36,518 nt of DNA from Syntrophobacteraceae bacterium (lineage in GTDB: Bacteria > Desulfobacterota > Syntrophobacteria > Syntrophobacterales > Syntrophobacteraceae), in assembly GCA_013314815.1 (NCBI GenBank), contig JABUEY010000027.1, positions 1 to 36,518 of the forward strand. The letters run 5' to 3'. The notes beneath the pieces were generated by a model. That model had not been told where the DNA came from, ran no database searches, and worked only from the letters and a program-made list of their open reading frames with translations. Below are positions 35,722 through 36,518 of this stretch, piece by piece (the first letter of the stretch is position 1; each line of letters begins with the position of its first letter). The position numbers and the translations under genes are program-made.

Positions 35722-35730
35722 CGTTCGCAA
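35703..35730 (-). promoter_or_regulatory. Promoter of the restriction/helicase operon
   Basis: On the minus strand TTGCGA (35730-35725) and TATTAT (35708-35703) are 16 bases apart in an unusually AT-rich patch for this window. It lies about 50 bp before the XRE start codon. No better promoter is visible within the following 20 kb of co-directional, overlapping genes. Confidence 0.6.
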
Positions 35731-35771
35731 GAGAAAATCAAGAGAAATCCGCGGCTTGGTCGAGACTGATT

Positions 35772-36341
35772 TCAGGAGCGCCACTTGCCGGACGGAAGCG
35801 GTTTGAAGCTGCGATTACTTGTTACTTCAACAACATAGAGCCAAGCCGGAAGCACGGTTCCGTGGGCCTGCGCCAAAACCAGAACACGGCGGTAGAGGCA
35901 GGGACCGCCGGGATGAAACCCCTCCAGCCGGTCGATGGCCGGAAGGCGGTTTTCGGGATCGTCGAAGGTCAGAAGCTCCCCATACACGGGGCCCCAGGGC
36001 GCGCCTGTGCCCTTCTTCGGGAGCCGGTCGGGGGTTGGCTCGGGATTGGACATGCGGGCCGCGACGTGCGCCTGTGTGGCCACGTCGGCGAGTGGATTGG
36101 TGGTCCCGATGGCAATGACGTCCTCATCTGGAACCTCCAGAAACGGGATTCCGGAGGATGTCTCGAAGAGGCGGCCGTGGACCACGGCGTCCTCCACCGT
36201 CAGGACGCCCCGGCAAAAGCGGTCGTGGTTCCAGAAACCGCGCTTCAGGGTGCCGTAGACGAAGAGTCTCAGCATTCCGCTTGTGTTCGCGTTTGAGGGT
36301 TTTGTTGGGTTCATTGCCTGGTTCATTGGGGTGTCTGTCAT
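35772..36341 (-). CDS. Gamma-glutamylcyclotransferase-like (GGCT/AIG2) protein
   Basis: This is a 189-residue protein. MLRLFVYGTLKRGFWNH is the family's opening substrate loop (YGTL). The stretch AIDRLEGFHPGG, followed by PCLYRRVLV, contains the conserved acidic residue and Tyr-Arg core. Members open or cyclise gamma-glutamyl amines; the actual substrate here is unknown. An internal stretch (residues about 75-125) is an insertion relative to the shortest members. About 22 residues precede the fold; the ATG at 36341 is kept because it overlaps the upstream stop as ATGA. MLRLF would be an alternative start. Confidence 0.85.
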   Translation of the reverse strand: MTDTPMNQAMNPTKPSNANTSGMLRLFVYGTLKRGFWNHDRFCRGVLTVEDAVVHGRLFETSSGIPFLEVPDEDVIAIGTTNPLADVATQAHVAARMSNPEPTPDRLPKKGTGAPWGPVYGELLTFDDPENRLPAIDRLEGFHPGGPCLYRRVLVLAQAHGTVLPAWLYVVEVTSNRSFKPLPSGKWRS

Positions 36342-36517
36342 GGTTCCGCCCCCTTTCTCTCCTGGGCGACGAACTCGAAGGGCTCCACCGAATACGCGGC
36401 CAGGTCCTCGCGCCGGAACACCACCAGGCTCATGGGCGGGACCGCAATCTCACGCCAGCCTTTTTCCTCCGCCAGCACGGCGTCGAGGTATGCGGGGTCC
36501 GAAGCGTAGAGAACCGC
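36338..36517 (-). CDS. C-terminal end of an unknown gene (cut by window edge)
   Basis: The frame is open from the window edge to a TGA that overlaps the next ATG as ATGA. About 59 residues are visible, including LDAVLAEEKGWREIAVPP and SLVVFRREDLAAYSVEPF. The good coupling, with GAGAAAGGGGG just before the downstream start, argues that it is real. I do not recognise the family. Confidence 0.55.
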   Translation of the reverse strand, partial: AVLYASDPAYLDAVLAEEKGWREIAVPPMSLVVFRREDLAAYSVEPFEFVAQERKGAEP

Positions 36518-36518
36518 T

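Overview
The window is GC-rich bacterial DNA with tightly packed genes, strong AGGAGG ribosome-binding sites, and ATGA or TGATG stop/start overlaps. The gene content fits a Gram-negative, probably deltaproteobacterial (Desulfobacterota-like) accessory region: type III-D CRISPR genes, a DUF2924/serine-recombinase cassette and a type I restriction locus. The lineage is an inference from family distribution; there is no rRNA or housekeeping marker here. Almost every gene is on the minus strand. The exception is a tyrosine-recombinase fragment at the left edge.

Region 1 (2-802): the 3' end of a tyrosine recombinase on the plus strand, then about 490 bp without a gene that holds a small MITE-like element.

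Region 2 (803-11846): a complete-looking type III-D CRISPR effector operon. In transcription order it encodes a LexA-type winged-helix regulator, a CARF/PD-(D/E)XK nuclease of the Card1/Can2 type, an HD-less Cas10 with an intact GGDD, Cas7, Csx10 (Cas5, possibly fused to a Cas11-like tail), a double Cas7, Csx19, a TIGR03986 RAMP protein, and a second CARF protein with a possible RelE-like end. Its promoter is TTGACC-17 nt-TATAAT and is overlaid by a perfect 7-6-7 palindrome. There is no cas1, cas2, cas6 or CRISPR array. The complex must use crRNAs made elsewhere, and its output is probably cyclic oligoadenylate acting on the two CARF effectors.

Region 3 (11962-14829): a serine-recombinase cassette of a small protein, a DUF2924 protein, the recombinase and an HTH protein. 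The recombinase has an in-frame TAA in its zinc ribbon, so the cassette is probably immobile.

Region 4 (14830-15471): 640 bp without a convincing gene. It contains a cluster of perfect inverted repeats enclosed by a 10-bp inverted repeat.

Region 5 (15472-35730): a continuous run of ten minus-strand genes, about 20 kb, apparently one operon. It starts with an XRE regulator, then HsdM, a DUF1016 nuclease, HsdS and HsdR. It continues without a break into an SF2 helicase, a tiny Cys-rich protein, an SNF2 helicase with an N-terminal Swt1-type HEPN domain, a sacsin-like GHKL ATPase with a C-terminal zinc domain, and a RecD-like helicase with a C-terminal nuclease. The last five genes are not standard type I R-M components. 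I consider them the best candidate in this window for an undescribed defence module. Region 6 (35772-36517) holds a gamma-glutamylcyclotransferase-like gene and a truncated unknown gene.
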